Source: Acanthamoeba sp. SK_2022b
Lineage: Eukaryota > Discosea > Longamoebia > Acanthamoebidae
NCBI GenBank assembly: GCA_027943245.1
Contig: JANDJZ010000133.1
Coordinates: forward strand, 27,885-91,884
Length of the DNA stretch: 64,000 nt
Direction: 5' to 3'
The translations under genes were made by a program, and so were the position numbers. How positions within the stretch are numbered: position 1 is the first letter of the stretch; each line of letters opens with the position of its first letter. The notes below the pieces were generated by a model that saw only the letters and a list, made by a program, of their open reading frames with translations, did not search any database and was not told the DNA's origin. Of the stretch, positions 1-12,560 are shown piece by piece.

Positions 1-3000
1 TACGAGGGAATACTGTATAGAGAGCTTGATGATCTCCTCCTTCCTCTTGCGCTTGATGATCTCATGAATGAGAGCGTCCTTGTCGTAGTTACCGTCCTCC
101 CTGTAGCGTAGAATGTGCATGGTGCGGGGCGAGTGCGTTGGTCAATGCGAAGTGAAGAAGCGCAAACGAAGTGGCTCGGTACCAGTCGCGAATCATGGCC
201 CTGGCGGTAAGCGTATGGAGGATCTTGCCTCGGGTGATGCTCAGATCGTGGGTACTGACGAGGTTGCTGACCTCCGCCTCGCCGTTTTTGGCCTGTTTCA
301 AAAAAACGCATACATCGGTCAGCGGTTCAGCCCACACGACACACGACACACGACACACGACACACGACACACGACACACGACACACGACACACGACACAC
401 GACACACGACACACGACACACGACACACGACACACGACACACGACACACGACACACGACACATATCTGGCTTTCAAGTCCTACTCACCTTGAGAGTGGCA
501 GCGGTACAGTAGTCGACGAAACCGTATACAATCTGCCGCTCGCCAAAGAAGAGGGAGGTGAGCTGCGCCGGGGCCTGCGTGACCGAGCCTCTGTCGGAGA
601 TGTTCCACGCCACGCTGATCTCGGACAGCGCTGGGAGAAAAGAAGCGTAAGCGATCACCAAGGCCAGCGGCATTCCATTTCCGAGGTCGATGTGAAGGTT
701 TACCTGGCTGGAGGGCGCGACGGAACTGGCGGTCGATCTTGGAGCGCGTGGGCAGCTTGTTCGCGGGCATGAACTCGGCCACGCCGCCGCCCACACGGGC
801 CAGGGAGCGGACCATGTGGCGTGAGCAGTTGCTTCCGAATCCGAACGAGAACAGGCGCGTGTGCGAAGCGTTCTGCTTGATTAGCTCGATCAACGAATCC
901 TGGTACAGGTGGCACACGCAGACATCGACGGTTAACGAGTGATGACTGTTATAGGCTCGTATTAGGACGAGGTGCGATTGCCAAACCTGATTGGTGGGGT
1001 GGCCATCCGAGAAGACAAAGATGTTTCGCGGAGTGCGTTCCTCATGCGCAAGCAGGAAGAGCGTGCGGAGGGGCTGCCACAGCTCCGTGCCGCCAAAGTT
1101 GGGGCGCATCTTGTCGACGTAGTTCTTGGCCGTCGCAAGAGCCGACGGGTCGGCCGTGGGCTTGCTATCGACAAACAGGCGCTCGTACGTGGAGCCAAAC
1201 GATACGATGTTGAACGTTGCTGGCGAAGTTGCAGGAATACATCAGTGTTTGTTCATGATTGGAGGCGCGACTGGCAGACGTACCGTCCATCTTGGCGAGT
1301 CGCTCAAGACAGGCCAGCAGGCAACGCTTCATGTCATCGAACGGTTCACCCTTCATCGACGAGGAGCGATCCACCAGGAAGATGAACTCGTGGTCGTCGG
1401 GAGCTATTGTGTTGCAACGCGCAGGCACCGCTTTAGGCAAAGTCGTGAGGAAAACAGATAGGGCAGCTTAGGCATACCCTCGCCCTCGTACTGGAAGTCG
1501 GGGTAGAAGGCGACCATCGCTGCGTACTTGCCCTTCTCGGACTCGTCTTCTTCAACCTAGAACCACATGACTGGCGGCGTGAGCTCCTATGTATCACACG
1601 CAGCGCGCTCGACATGAAGGAAGGGCGATCGCACCCACATGCGGGGCTCGTAGGGCTTCTCCAAGCCCACCAGCAGAGTAAAGGGGCGGCCCTCAAGCGA
1701 TGTATCGGGCTTTAGCTGGACCGTGGCCTTGGTCTGGGTCTGCTTGATCAGTAGCTTGCCGGGATGGGAGGAGCTCTTGAGCCGCACGATGGGGTAGGGC
1801 ATGTCGATCGACACCTGCAGGTCGAGAGGCAGCCCGCCCGAGGCCTCGCCCTCGACGTTGACCGTCTTCGTAACGGTTTGGGTGACGTCCTTCAGCGCCT
1901 TGTCCCGCTGAGGCGGCGACACGCTGGCGGGCAGCACGAAGGCAATGTTGGGGCCTTCAACGCTCAGCTCCGTGACGTAGGTGATCTTGATCAACACCGA
2001 CGAATTGGGCGGCTGGGATACGTAGGCAGGTTGTCAGTTGAGCTGGGTTGGCGAGAGTGCGAGTCGTGATATGTACCAGGTTGCCGACGCTGACGGTGAA
2101 GACATCAGGCTTTTCTTCGTCCATGAGGTAGGCGCCATGGCCAGCCGCGACGGCCTCCTTGTACTCCTTGTGCGCCTTCTCCTTCTCCTTGACTTCACCG
2201 ACGATGTGCTTGCCGTTGATGAAGGCCTCGAAGCCGCACACAGCCGCCATCTCGTCAAGCGGACACACGTACTTGGCTTCGATGGGCACTTGGCTCGAGT
2301 TGTGGTAATGCTGTGCAGGACGTACGCCAAAATACGGAGACCCCTATCAACGCTACAGGCTACATCACAAGCTTGATATGGGTAATGTACCTGCATGACT
2401 ACCACCTTGGCCACCATATCCAGCAGGGTGGCTCGTACGTGCACCGACTTCAATGGAACCGCCTCGCCTCCTGGTCATTATAGCACGCAATAAGACACCG
2501 GGGAGAACCACAGCAGGAACACTGACGCTCGAGTAGCGAGCACCTTTGGACATCAGCCCCGCCTCTTGGTCCTGCTCGTCTCCCTTGTCCTCGCCCGAAT
2601 TGGATTCGGCAGGACTGAGGGTGTCGACCACGTCGAAATCTTCGGCGGGCACGAGGAGGCTCGCCTGCGACACGACCTGCTTCTGGCTGTAGAGAGACTG
2701 ACGAGGCAAGGGCTGGCGGCTGTCCTCCTGGTTGGAGAACTCGACGAGGTAGGACATGTGCTGCTGCGCCGTCCTGTAAATCACGTACTCATCGTCCACA
2801 AAGTCTGTCTGCTGACCTTCGGTCGACCTCACGCCGTGCACGCTATCGTAGCCCTTGGGCGGCTCCGTAAGCGTGGTGTCGATCCGTGCGATGTCGGCTG
2901 ACTGCATAGTTTTTTATATAAAGAAAATTGAATATAATTTCATTTCGAATCTCATTGTCATCAAAGGGGGCAGGACCAACGTACTTTGCCGAGCGCTACA

Positions 3001-5223
3001 TTACAGACGAGCATCATGCGGGTGCCCTGCTGGCCGGGCGTGGTGTACTGGGCGGCGGTCGAAGAGCAGTCGCCAAAGTAGATGCCGGCACCCAACATGC
3101 CCGCGTCGGTCCTGGTGCCGCCTGTCTGCGTGACGATGTGCGGGAGAAGCACGCCTCTACTGAGTATGCCCACCCAGTTACTGATACGCGAGCCATGGAA
3201 CAACAAACGCTGCAGAGGCGGCCATATCACACATCACAACACCAAGCCAGAGATAAGTCAGAGCTTAAGCGTTGTTGACGCCAATCAGATCGCAGAGCGC
3301 ACGCACCTGATTGTCCATCTGCTTGGTGAACTGCTGGCGCTCGACTTCCCTTCTCACCGTGTAGACATTCCTGACCTCCAGCTTGGAGCCCTTGATCTGG
3401 GTGGAGAGAACCTGCTCCCGGATCTTCTGGTACTCTTCGGCATCCGAAGCCAGGGCGTTGATCTGGCACCGCAGGGCGCGGTACTTCATGTCCACCTCGG
3501 CAGTGGCCGTGTCTCCGGTGATCTCGTCCACAGTAAGCATGTCCTTGAGAAGCTGGACCAGTTCCTGCTTCTCTTCCAGCACCGACGCATTGTCGACTGT
3601 CGGTTGCTGATTCTGAGGTATGGCCGAGTAGAATTCCTGATTATTGGTGCAATGATGTCAGCGAGGAAGCAATCCTGGCACGCTCACAGGCGAGAAGGGA
3701 TCACCTTGGAGAGGGCACGGATCTCCGCCATCTGCTCCGGGGAGGGGTTGTGCTCGGTGTGCTTCAGGGATTGATAGATCTGCATGAGGAGGGACTCGCC
3801 CTTTTCAACCTGCTGCAGCGTTAAGGTCCCAATGGGGCTGCGCCGTTGAAGGCAGGCCAAAGGAGGTGAGCATCCCATGTGACGAGCGACTAGAATGGTC
3901 ATTCAGGGGGAGATGAGAGAGAGAGAAGAGAGCTCACCTCTGAAGTGCCGATGTTAGCTTGTGGGTGGCCTCCGAGTACAAGTACTCGATCAGTTTTTGT
4001 ACGGGCTCGGAGAGTGCAGAGGGCCCTTGCATAACTCGGTTGCCCTGCACCTTGGCCTATGTTTCCATGTCGAGGATAATGGTAAGCTCGGGGGCAGTCG
4101 TAAGCTTGCTCTGCCTGGCGCTCAGTATCCACTAAGTAATTGATTGGTTTACCTTATCCGAACCGATTCTGCTGGAGGCGAGCAGGTTGACGCGCTTGTA
4201 GCCCTGTCCACTCATGATAGTATACAGCTGGGAGTAGGTGCTCTCCGCGTCCTACATACGCATGCGCGAATGTGCTGGGCGATGAGTGCCCCAACCCAGA
4301 ACACCACGACGCGCGGGAGGTCTGTTGTTGCGTTTGGTACCTGCAGGTTGCCCAGGTACCGGACCTCCTTGGTGCCCGCCTCGGCGTCTGCGTCGAGATC
4401 GCTCACGCTGCCTGCATGGGTGAATATTCTGTACATGCGCCGCTTGCGGGGCGGCTCGGCAACGTGAAGCTCCACGTCGAAGTAGCTGTTCCCTTTCTGC
4501 GACAGCAGGACACATCTCGTATGTCAGACATAGAGCTTCGGCCACGACCCCACCCATTGCCATGTACCAGGAGCACGTCGGTCTTGGCAATCTCGTAGTT
4601 ATCTTCGGGCCACTGCGGCGCCTCGCGGTCAGTGGTCCTGTAGGGCCACACGCGCACGGTCGGTGGCGCACGAGCGACGGCCTTCTTGCGCGCCATGACC
4701 TTAACTGTGCTCAGTCCAGCCGTCTTCGCTCCCCCTGCAGGCGCGCCATCTCTGAGGATGAGCTAAACAGCCAACAGCGCGAAACAGAGCTGTACTCAGA
4801 TCAACAGCGCGAGGTAGGCGGTACCGTCGCCGCTGCTGGCATTGCCGCCGGCCTGGAGGAGATAGGGCTTGGCCGAGACCAGGCCGCCCGCCTCGGCGCA
4901 GTCCTTAAGGAAGTCGAGCGTGACCACGGGAATGCCGTGGCGGGTGGCCGCCTGCAGCTTGGACGAATAGCTCTTCTCCAGAATGTCGTCGCTCGCCACC
5001 AGGTACGACGTCTACCCCACCCCGCGCGTATTTGGCACCGTGAACTGGGGATAAGGGTGAGGGATAGGATAGGACGAGGTACCTTCCTGTTGATCATGTA
5101 GGATACCCGTCCGCCATTGTCTGCGATTAGGCGGTTAATCTCTTGCTTCTTTTTGAAGGGCACCGCGAGGCCCAACTCGAGGGCGAACGTGAGGTCCTTC
5201 AAACAGCCTGTTGCGGCGGCCAT
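1..5223 (-). CDS. PARP4-like ADP-ribosyltransferase (BRCT, WGR-like, helical, PARP catalytic, VIT, vWA); 3' end beyond window
   Basis: Multi-exon gene starting at the ATG at 5223 (MAAATGCLKDLTFALELGL). In order: a BRCT domain (about 5223-4800, with SYLVASDDILEKSY and VVTLDFLKDCAEAG); a WGR-like domain (about 4700-4150, with THAGSV where WGR proteins have RWGRVG); the PARP helical regulatory domain (about 4080-3310); the catalytic domain (about 3212-2720); a VIT domain (about 2455-1600); and a vWA domain (about 1440-480, FIFLVDRSSSMKG). The catalytic H-Y-E triad is present: RLLFHGSRISNW, GAGIYFGDCSS and DDEYVIY. BRCT, catalytic, VIT and vWA in this order define vault PARP (PARP4), which uses NAD+ to ADP-ribosylate targets. 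Human PARP4 has no WGR domain, so the WGR-like segment is a difference. The last exons visible (near 105-1) are in frame and run off the window, so any vault-binding C-terminus cannot be assessed. Confidence 0.85.
334..462. repeat. 7-bp tandem repeat (acacgac), about 18 copies
   Basis: The unit acacgac repeats with almost no variation for about 129 bp. It lies inside an intron of the PARP4-like gene: the minus-strand donor is near 487 and the acceptor near 294. Because 7 x 3 = 21, all frames stay open and give false ORFs of repeating VCRVSCV or TTHDTRH peptides. Confidence 0.95.
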
Positions 5224-5641
5224 TTCTGCTTTATCCAAGTTAATCTTTCTGTCACTGGTACCAGTTGCGTCTGCGTCCCAAGAGAGAGAGTGGTTGGTGA
5301 AGCGCGAGGGCGGCTCTGGTGCGTCGTGCTTGTCGTCTTCAGCAAAAAGTCATTTCACTCATACGAGGCATGCTATTTCAAGAATATTTCCCTTAGTTCC
5401 TTTTGTGCGTTTTTCCCCATAACAAAAGGAAAACATGGCAGCTTGATTTTGAATTTGAACCAATGGCATGGAGAGGGATGCATGGACAAATCCTGGGAGC
5501 TTACCTCCGATAAATTAAATTGCATGAACGATAGGGCCGATAACGACTAACTGTGCGAACACCACGACCAACACGAGGGCGTTGTTCAGGGCAAGTATTG
5601 TCTTTATCTGATTTGCTCGCCCCAAGCAAGAATAGTAAAGA
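5224..5641. promoter_or_regulatory. Divergent intergenic region between the PARP4-like and RhoGEF genes
   Basis: About 420 bp lies between two divergent ATGs. It has AT-richer stretches (about 5340-5460) and no convincing ORF on either strand. It presumably holds both promoters, but I see no TATA box or other element I would assert. Confidence 0.4.
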
Positions 5642-8600
5642 ATGGAGCTCCTCCAGCAGCGCATGAAAGAGCGGAGTAGCGGGGGAAGCTCTCCAGGTAC
5701 ACAACTTTCATCGATCGATCAAATCGAATCTCAGATGGTTTGCGATTTACGGAAGAGGAAGCTTTTTTGATGAAGTAACCCTTCTGACCTGCGGGGTTGG
5801 GCCGTTACAGGCAGTCCTACCTTCGCCCGGAAGGAGAACCGCAGCTCAAGGCAGCTCTCGCCGGCGCCTCGCGTGGGCAGCGTCATAGTACAGAATGGGG
5901 AGCTCCCCATCGACCGCAGGTGCACGGCGCTGCGTTAAACTGTTCAGTTTTTAATTTTTATTCTTTTATTTGAATTTTTGTGTAGTTTTCCTACTCACCC
6001 TGTTGGTTGTTCTCACAAGGTCTCTGGTGGTGGAAGAAATATTGATGACGGAGGAGAACTACATTGACGACCTCCGCCTATGCATTGACGTATGCGCCCT
6101 TGCCGGCGAGTTGTTCGTTGAGTTTCTCACACGGCATTATGACGCGTCAGTATTACTTGTTCCCGCTCCGCAACTCGGCTCACCTGATGAAGCCTGCCGA
6201 CGTCACCCACGTCTTCTCCAACATGGAATTCCTGTGCGTTTCCTCGCCCTAGACCTTCATTCTTTTTTCACTTCATTTTTTGGAATTATATACTAAAAAT
6301 GAACAATCATAAATGTTTTGTGATCGCAAACTGATCACATGTGGCTTCGGTGTAGGTACTTTATTCACTGCGAGATTTACCACAAGATCAGCGAGAGCGT
6401 GAATAAAGAGGACAAGGTGGCCACGCTCGAAGAGATGGTGTCCGCCATCAGCAAGGTCTTCATTCAATATGTACGCGTGCCTGGCCTCATGTTCAGTAGG
6501 ACCGACAGTGCCTGCGTCTCGGTTGGTCTCATCCATCGTCCTGGTCGGCAGGCCGATAGGCTCGTGGCCGTGTACGGCCAGTACTGCGTCGACCACATGC
6601 AGGCGCTGGATCTCCTCCAGAAGTGCATTACCTCAACTCCCGCCCTCAAGAGCTGGCTCGAAGTACGCGACGCTCGTTTGCGCTCTAAGCTCTAAGAGTC
6701 TCATCATGTCCATCCGCTCATCTCCATTGTCATGCTTAGACCCAGGTCGAGAAGATGACCCAGGGCCTCTATCTGCGCGACTTTTTGGTCAAGCCCATTC
6801 AACGTACCAACCACACACCACGCCCACCGTCGTCCTCGAATCCGATTGGTTGGCTGAAACCAATTGAATTATTCTTGTTATAACCTACCCACCACCAGGC
6901 ATCTGCAAGTATCCGCTCCTGTTCCGAGAGCTGACCAAGCTGACTCCCGAAGGGTCGCAGGATCTGGGGGACCTCCAGCAGACGCAGTCCACCTTCGAAG
7001 AGGTCCGCAGAGAGTCGTGTCGTGTTGCGTGTTTTCCCCCCGAGGTCGTGAGCGACCGATCGATTCCTGACTCCTCTACACACATAGATTGCCGGACGAG
7101 TCAACACGAACAAGGCCGCACAAGAGAACAAGCGCAAGATCGAAGAAATCGAGAGCCTCCTGGACGACTACAGTGTATGAACCTCCGCCTCACTTAATTG
7201 TGGCCCTGCTTTGTTTTTCTTTCTAACGCGTTCATGCATCTCCCTGAGAAGAAACCGGTGACTTCGTTCGGTCGAGTGTTCCACAAGGAGGGCGACCTGA
7301 TGAAGTACAACAAGAAGCTTAAGGGCCAAGTGCGCTACTGCTTCCTGTTCAATGACCTCCTGATCTACACCCAAAAGAAGGGAACGCGCTACCAATTCAA
7401 GGGCGAGATTCCTCTCAACGGCTCCCTCGTCAGTGACATCAATGTCAAGAGCGAAGCGGGAACCAAGCTGGCCGGCATGGCTAAGGACGTCAACGTCGGG
7501 TTTCAGATCACTCATCTCGAAGCGAAGGTAAACAACGTTTCTTCGCTCTTCGTTCTGTTCTTCGTTTCTCTCTCTCTCTCTCTCTCTCTCTCTTTGTTAT
7601 TACGTCACTCATCACATTTCTTTCTTTGGCGGCAGCGAATCTACTACTTCTTCCCGACCACGGAGGCAGAGAAGAAGGATTGGGTGCAGCGAGTCGAGGT
7701 CCTCACGCAGCAAGCATTCGAGGCCGAAAAGAAGAGGCGAGAGACGTCTCCCGATTCTGGCAGCGGTTCGTTCCCCCTGCCCTCTTATTTATTACTCAAA
7801 TCCTTGGTTTAAGGAACCTCTCTTGACTCTTGGCTCTTTTCACAGGCGGAATCAGCCCGATCGGCCGCTTCTGGAAAGGTCGGCGTGAAACGAACGTCAC
7901 CCTCAACTCGATCACGGCCAAGTACGGCGCTATGTCACCGGCCAGTGCCGAGAGGAACGCCGTTCCGATAAAGCCTGTATCTCTGGGCTCCAAGACAAGC
8001 GGGTTTGGTATGCACGGCCTTGTATCAGCTTTCAACCCCTCTTTGTTCGAAACCCTGGGCCTAACCGGTTGGCTGACGAGCGCAGACGAGAATTGCAAAG
8101 AGGAGGAGCAGAAGCCGACGAGTCTTTCCAGTCGCACTAGCGGCCTCAAGCAGCGGCCATACAGCATGCAAGTGTCGGAAGTCAACTCTAGTGGCAACGA
8201 GGTGCAGCAGGTACAGCGCGACGTCGGTGCGCCGAACGTGGAAGATTGCGGATGAATAGCTGACTCCCTCTCACTCACCCAGATGATGAAGGCTATCGAC
8301 ACTATGGTTGGACTGGAGAAGCTTGAGCGCGCCAAGCTGGGCGAGCGGATCCGGGAGCTGGAAAAGAAATGGAACGAGTCGCAGCAGGCGCACAACGAAA
8401 AGGTCGAGCAGATGAACAAGGTTCCGTATCTCGCTCACTCTCTTCAATCCAACCACGGTCCGCGGCTTAAGGAAAGGGCGACTGTGTGGCCGCACAGGCG
8501 ATCGAGGAGCAGGAGGAGCGATACAAGCGGCTAGAGGAGACCCTGCTCAAGATCGTGGCCGACAACGAGCAGCAGCGGCAAGAGGAGGCCAAGAGGACCG

Positions 8601-9322
8601 AGGAATTCGAGGCGCTCAAGCAGCAGCTCGAGGTGATGAAGGGCAAAATGGCTATTGCCGAACAGAGCAGCAGCGCAAGGGAGGCGAAGGAGGACGCATC
8701 TGCCGTCTCTACCACTACCACCACCACGCCCACCAGCCAGTCCCAACAAGCTCCTGAGACTGAGAAAGCGGAGCCGGCGGCGAGCGAGGGTATTGTCGAA
8801 CCGAACGTGGCTCAGGAGCCCGCAAAGACTGAGCAAGCGCAAGAGGAGGAGTCCAAGGAGAAGAAGGAGAAGGAGAAAGAGGCCGATGAGGAGAAAAAGG
8901 ATACCGAAGAGGAGAAGGGTAAGGAAGAGCCGAAGGATGTTCCTGCGGAGCTTCCGCCGGCAACGCCAACGAAGAACTCGGCCGGAAAGAAGGGGAAGCA
9001 GCCGTCGTCGGCCACCTCCTCGCCATCGACGCCCAAGAAGAAGATCGACACGCCGCCGCCCGCCATCGACGACGAGCCGGACCTCGGGGTGTTCTCGCCG
9101 CGGAAGGGGCTCAAGGCCAAGGAGGGCTCCGGATCGCGCTTCGGTGCTCTCTTTGGTAGCAAGAAGGACAGCGGCAAGAAGACCACCAGCGGCAAGGCGG
9201 ACGACCCCAAGGCCAAGTCCAAGGACGCGAAAAAGAAGGAGGAGAAGATCAAGGGCAAGGAGAAAAAGAAGGAGAAGCCGCCCAAGAAGGCGCCCAAGAC
9301 AGCTGCGGACACCAAGCCCTAA
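5642..9322 (+). CDS. Rho guanine nucleotide exchange factor (DH-PH) with coiled-coil and charged C-terminal tail
   Basis: Exon 1 (5642-5696, MELLQQRMKERSSGGSSP) joins in phase to exon 2 (5811-5919) and to the DH domain, which begins near 6021 with SLVVEEILMTEENYIDDLRL. The DH domain continues through YYLFPLRNSAHLM, LVAVYGQYCVDHMQALDLL, FLVKPIQR and CKYPLLFRELTKLT to about 7180. A PH domain follows at 7255-7730 (GRVFHKEGDLMKYNKKLKGQ and RYCFLFNDLLIYTQKKGTRY). DH-PH proteins load Rho/Rac GTPases with GTP at membranes and so control actin. After the PH domain come a Ser-rich linker, a coiled coil (8284-8650, with LEKLERAKLGERIRELEKKW) and a Lys/Glu/Pro-rich tail ending KTAADTKP. At least nine introns are visible. 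The family assignment is firm; the GTPase partner cannot be read from sequence. Confidence 0.9.
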
Positions 9323-9840
9323 TGTTATGCATAAACTGCTCCTTCCGCACCCCGCATGTCCGGAGCGAGGCGGGCAGTCTTCGCGGACGCACGGCTTATT
9401 CTTGACGGGCGGTGGCCTTGTGGGGTGGTCCTATCCATACGCTCGCCAGGTTGACACCATGTTGTGGACGCTCGTAGTTGGCCTCGTTTCTGCTGTACTC
9501 TTCGTTGTACACCGCATCTGTAACCCTCTCCCTCTTTTCCACTTCTGAACCCTGCGCTCAAACCTTTCTTGCTGCAAGGTTCTGCATTAACGTCTCCACC
9601 GCATGTGCCGCTGCGGCCTGCTGTCACCACCAACTCCACTGGTACCTCAATCCATCCAATACGACCGAAATCAATATTTTTGAGTGCCGCGGTACGTGCA
9701 GGGCAGAAGAAGAGGCGATATCGGAAATGAAAGTTCAGAAACAAAAAAGGCGCCAAAAATGCGGAAAGGAGGTGGAAAATTCTGGAACAGGGTTAAAAGA
9801 GGACAAGCCTTCCTTTTTTTATTTCTATGCCTAACACAAC
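9323..9840. other. Non-coding spacer 3' of the RhoGEF gene
   Basis: No ORF here has coding character. The segment is still CpG-containing like the flanking genes, and CpG drops sharply from about 9840 onward. I see no RNA gene or clear repeat. Confidence 0.5.
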
Positions 9841-9842
9841 CA

Positions 9843-10510
9843 GGTCCAGCACCAGAATAACAAGATGGAGACACCAGCCACAATCCAGCAAAGGTGGGGA
9901 GAAGAGTGGAGGTTCTTGAGCCAGATTCCCACAACAGTGCTGGCAGCATGGTGGTGTGGTGAACACCCTGATGCACCAGACTTCTGCAAGGCAGCATGGC
10001 AGACACAGTCAATGAGGGTCAACACAAGTGTGGTAAAACTAAGTGCACACACAAGAGGAGGGGAGAGGTCAAACCCACAAGTCATGAGCATCATGGAGTG
10101 GGAGCCAATCAACAAAGTAGGCAAGAATCCAAACTTCATGCTGGGCAAGATCAGCAACTGCAACAGCCACACAAACTGCAAGAATCCTGCAGAGGCAACA
10201 AGCAGTAAGGAGGCTACCTGTTGAAAGGCACTGCAGTGGGCAGGAGACATACACAATCTTCAGTATGTGTACCTTTGGCATAAGGGGAGCCATGGTGAGC
10301 TCTTCCAGCCCATCCTTGGCCAGATGCAGATGGCCCACCACATCCATGCAGAAATCATCAATCAAGACAGCCTCACCTACAGTGGCACCAGACAATTGAC
10401 AACAGCTGCAAAGGAGGTTGTGCACCTGCACAAGCACACCAACACAACCAGGGCAGTTAGCACCACTGTTGCACCAACACAAGCCCAAATCACCAACATG
10501 CTGGCATATC
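9843..10510. other. CpG-poor sequence of unknown origin, probably an element relic
   Basis: Both strands carry moderately long open frames with no recognisable family: 9865-10224 and 10267-10581 on plus, 10069-10488 on minus. Low CpG keeps frames open by lowering some stop contexts, so the ORFs are weak evidence. It may be part of a transposon or an old gene. Confidence 0.3.
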
Positions 10511-10514
10511 CTTT

Positions 10515-10961
10515 TGGCTGCCGTAGGGTGTATGGTGCTTTTTCATGGTTTTTTTGTGTGGGGAGGAAAATGTTTTTTTAATTCGTTTTCATTGTGTGGT
10601 GGTACGCCGCAAAACAATCTTTCTTTCCATCGTGGAGGAAGAATGGATGTTCAGCGGTCAAGCATGCACTACAGATGCAAGAGCAGTTTCCGCGTGCTTT
10701 GAGGCCTCCCACAGTGCAGCAGTAGTAGCAGGTTCCACGCTTTTCAGAGCGAACTGGGAAGTGGATTTCCCCTGGCTTCAGATTTCAATTTCAGGTACAC
10801 ACTCAATGTACCCCCCCCTTGGCAGCAAGGGCTTCAATGAGCGCAAGGAGGAACTGACAGTAGCTCATGCCAGAACAGTTGACATATCAACGCAGAATCC
10901 ATGTGTTGACGATAGCGAGGAGGAAGAGGTGGAGGAACTGGGCACGTGTGTGCTTGTGGAT
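10515..10961. other. Spacer inside the island with normal CpG
   Basis: CpG dinucleotides reappear here, unlike on either side. No protein family is recognisable. It may be unmethylated or younger sequence between relics. Confidence 0.3.
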
Positions 10962-11800
10962 TCAGTGCCTCCATGGGTAGCAGAGCCGATAGCTGTTGGC
11001 ATGGTCAACGTAGCCAAGAGTTGAGCAATAGAGAGCCACTACCTGAGGTACATGCACCGTAGTCCCGTCCTTGGCGTTCTGCTTCTCAAATGTTCGTGGA
11101 CGGGTGAACCAATTCGTCAGTAGATTGATTGGCTTCTTGTCCCGCCAGGAGAGGGCAAGGATCTGGCACTTCCAGGAGGCCCACTGCAAGGCACCACGTG
11201 TGCTGCCAAGGTGTGGATGCAGGTGAGTGGAGAACAGATTCTCAGCCTTGCAGCTCAGGACGAAGTAGTGCGGTCTCTTCAGCAGCTTCATTGCCATCTT
11301 CATGCGCCCGTAGTACAAATCAGCTGTTACACAATACCCTGGCCCTATCACTTACACTGCTTAGTGTGTGACATCTTCTTGAAGATCCACGGCGAGCCGA
11401 GTAGGACTGAACGCGACCAGTGATCCTTGAGTGCAGGTGCTCCCTTCACACACATGACAAGGAGGATGGCAAGGTAGGTGTAGAGCTCCTTGAGACTCAC
11501 CTCCCACTTTCCTTCTCCTAGCTCATGAGCTGCGTACTGGTTTGTGTCAGCAACAATGTGCTCAAGTAGCTCCAGTGGGAATAGGAGTAGGAAAGCTGTG
11601 AGGACAGAGAGGGTTGGTGGACAGTTGATTGGGCCTGGTGTCTGTGTGTACAGGTACACTGGCACTTGGATGCGCTTGTGTCGCCATGTGTGGGGGGTTG
11701 GCTGTCGAGGCATGTGGTGTGTTGCTCTCTGCCTCTCCTCTCCGACCCAATTTATGTTCACTACTGAATTTTTTTGTGGAATAAACAACTCTGAATTGTG
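10962..11800 (-). pseudogene. piggyBac-type transposase relic
   Basis: Two adjoining minus-strand frames match the piggyBac (DDE_Tnp_1_7) transposase fold. The upstream frame (from about 11800 down to 11348) has ELLEHIVADTNQYAAHELGE, a Trp-containing GKWEVSLKELYTYLAILLVM segment, ALKDHWSRSVLLGSPW and IFKKMSH, typical of the N-terminal domain. The downstream frame (11351-10962) has VTADLYYGRMKMAMKLLKR, the late catalytic Asp region, then LALSWRDKKPINLLTNW and STLGYVDHAN, the final Asp motif. The 150 or more residues expected between these parts, including the first catalytic Asp residues, are missing and the frame shifts. It is therefore inactive. I could not find its terminal repeats. Confidence 0.75.
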
Positions 11801-11999
11801 GTGCCCAATCAAAAGGCTAGGACCATAAGGTGTATGGTGTACATCGCCACTAATTTTTACTAAATTCTCCAATTGTTGTGGTGCTTTGAAAAAATGCGAC
11901 CATTGCCATTTTCTCTTTGAAATTAATGAAAATCCTTTTCTTGTGGTAGCCAAAAGGATATGCATGGCAGCTGCCATGAGAGAGGGGGCCAGACCTGGT

Positions 12000-12560
12000 G
12001 TCCATCTTTCAAGCAACAATTGAACAACCTGACATCACACCCACCATCCTGTTCCCTGGTGAAGGCAAGGAGACCATCCAGGGGGCCTGGAATGATCACC
12101 ACCCCTTCCTCATTATCCTCAAGGCCCCAAATGTTTGCAAGATTGTTCATGAATGGGGCAGGCACATAGTAGGCCTAGATGGCCTCTACAAGGCCACACA
12201 CTACAGACTGCCACTCTACACTCTGGCAGCCAGCAACACCAATGGGCACACCTGGCCAATCACAATGGCACTGATGTCAACAGATACATCAGAGATGCTT
12301 AGTAAATTCATCAACATTGTTCTCATGAACCTAGGAGATGCCACCTAGCAACCAACAATCATGATCAACAAAGATGCTCACAAGTGCACAGCCACCACCA
12401 CTCTTGGCCTTGACTTCATGCTCTGCAACTTCCATGTCCAGCAGGCCTGGCAACACATGACTACCCACTTCTGCAAGCCAGGTACAATTAGCACACATGC
12501 CAGCTTCATGATCACCAGCCTAACACCAATCACACAACAGAAAAACGTGGAAAGGTGATA
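12000..12560 (+). pseudogene. MULE-type (ZSWIM-like) transposase relic
   Basis: The frame from about 12040 to 12480 reads VGLDGLYKATHYRLPLYTLA, then NTNGHTWPITMALMSTDTSE, then MINKDAHKCTATTTLGLDFM, then LCNFHVQQAWQHMT. This follows the MULE transposase pattern: Asp in the first strand, a second acidic site, and a C-x-FH-x-QAW block. One in-frame stop (near 12346) and the loss of both ends make it a relic. It directly abuts the piggyBac relic upstream and the FMO pseudogene downstream, so nested insertion is likely. No terminal inverted repeats were identified. Confidence 0.65.

Noticed and set aside
89..463. ORF encoding repeating VCRVSCV
   Set aside because: It is a translation of the 7-bp intronic tandem repeat, whose 21-bp period keeps all frames open. 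It overlaps real PARP4-like exons only at its end.
8655..9548. Arg/Pro-rich 297-codon ORF
   Set aside because: It is a frame-shifted shadow of the Lys/Glu-rich RhoGEF tail, starts at a weak position and runs past the real stop codon.
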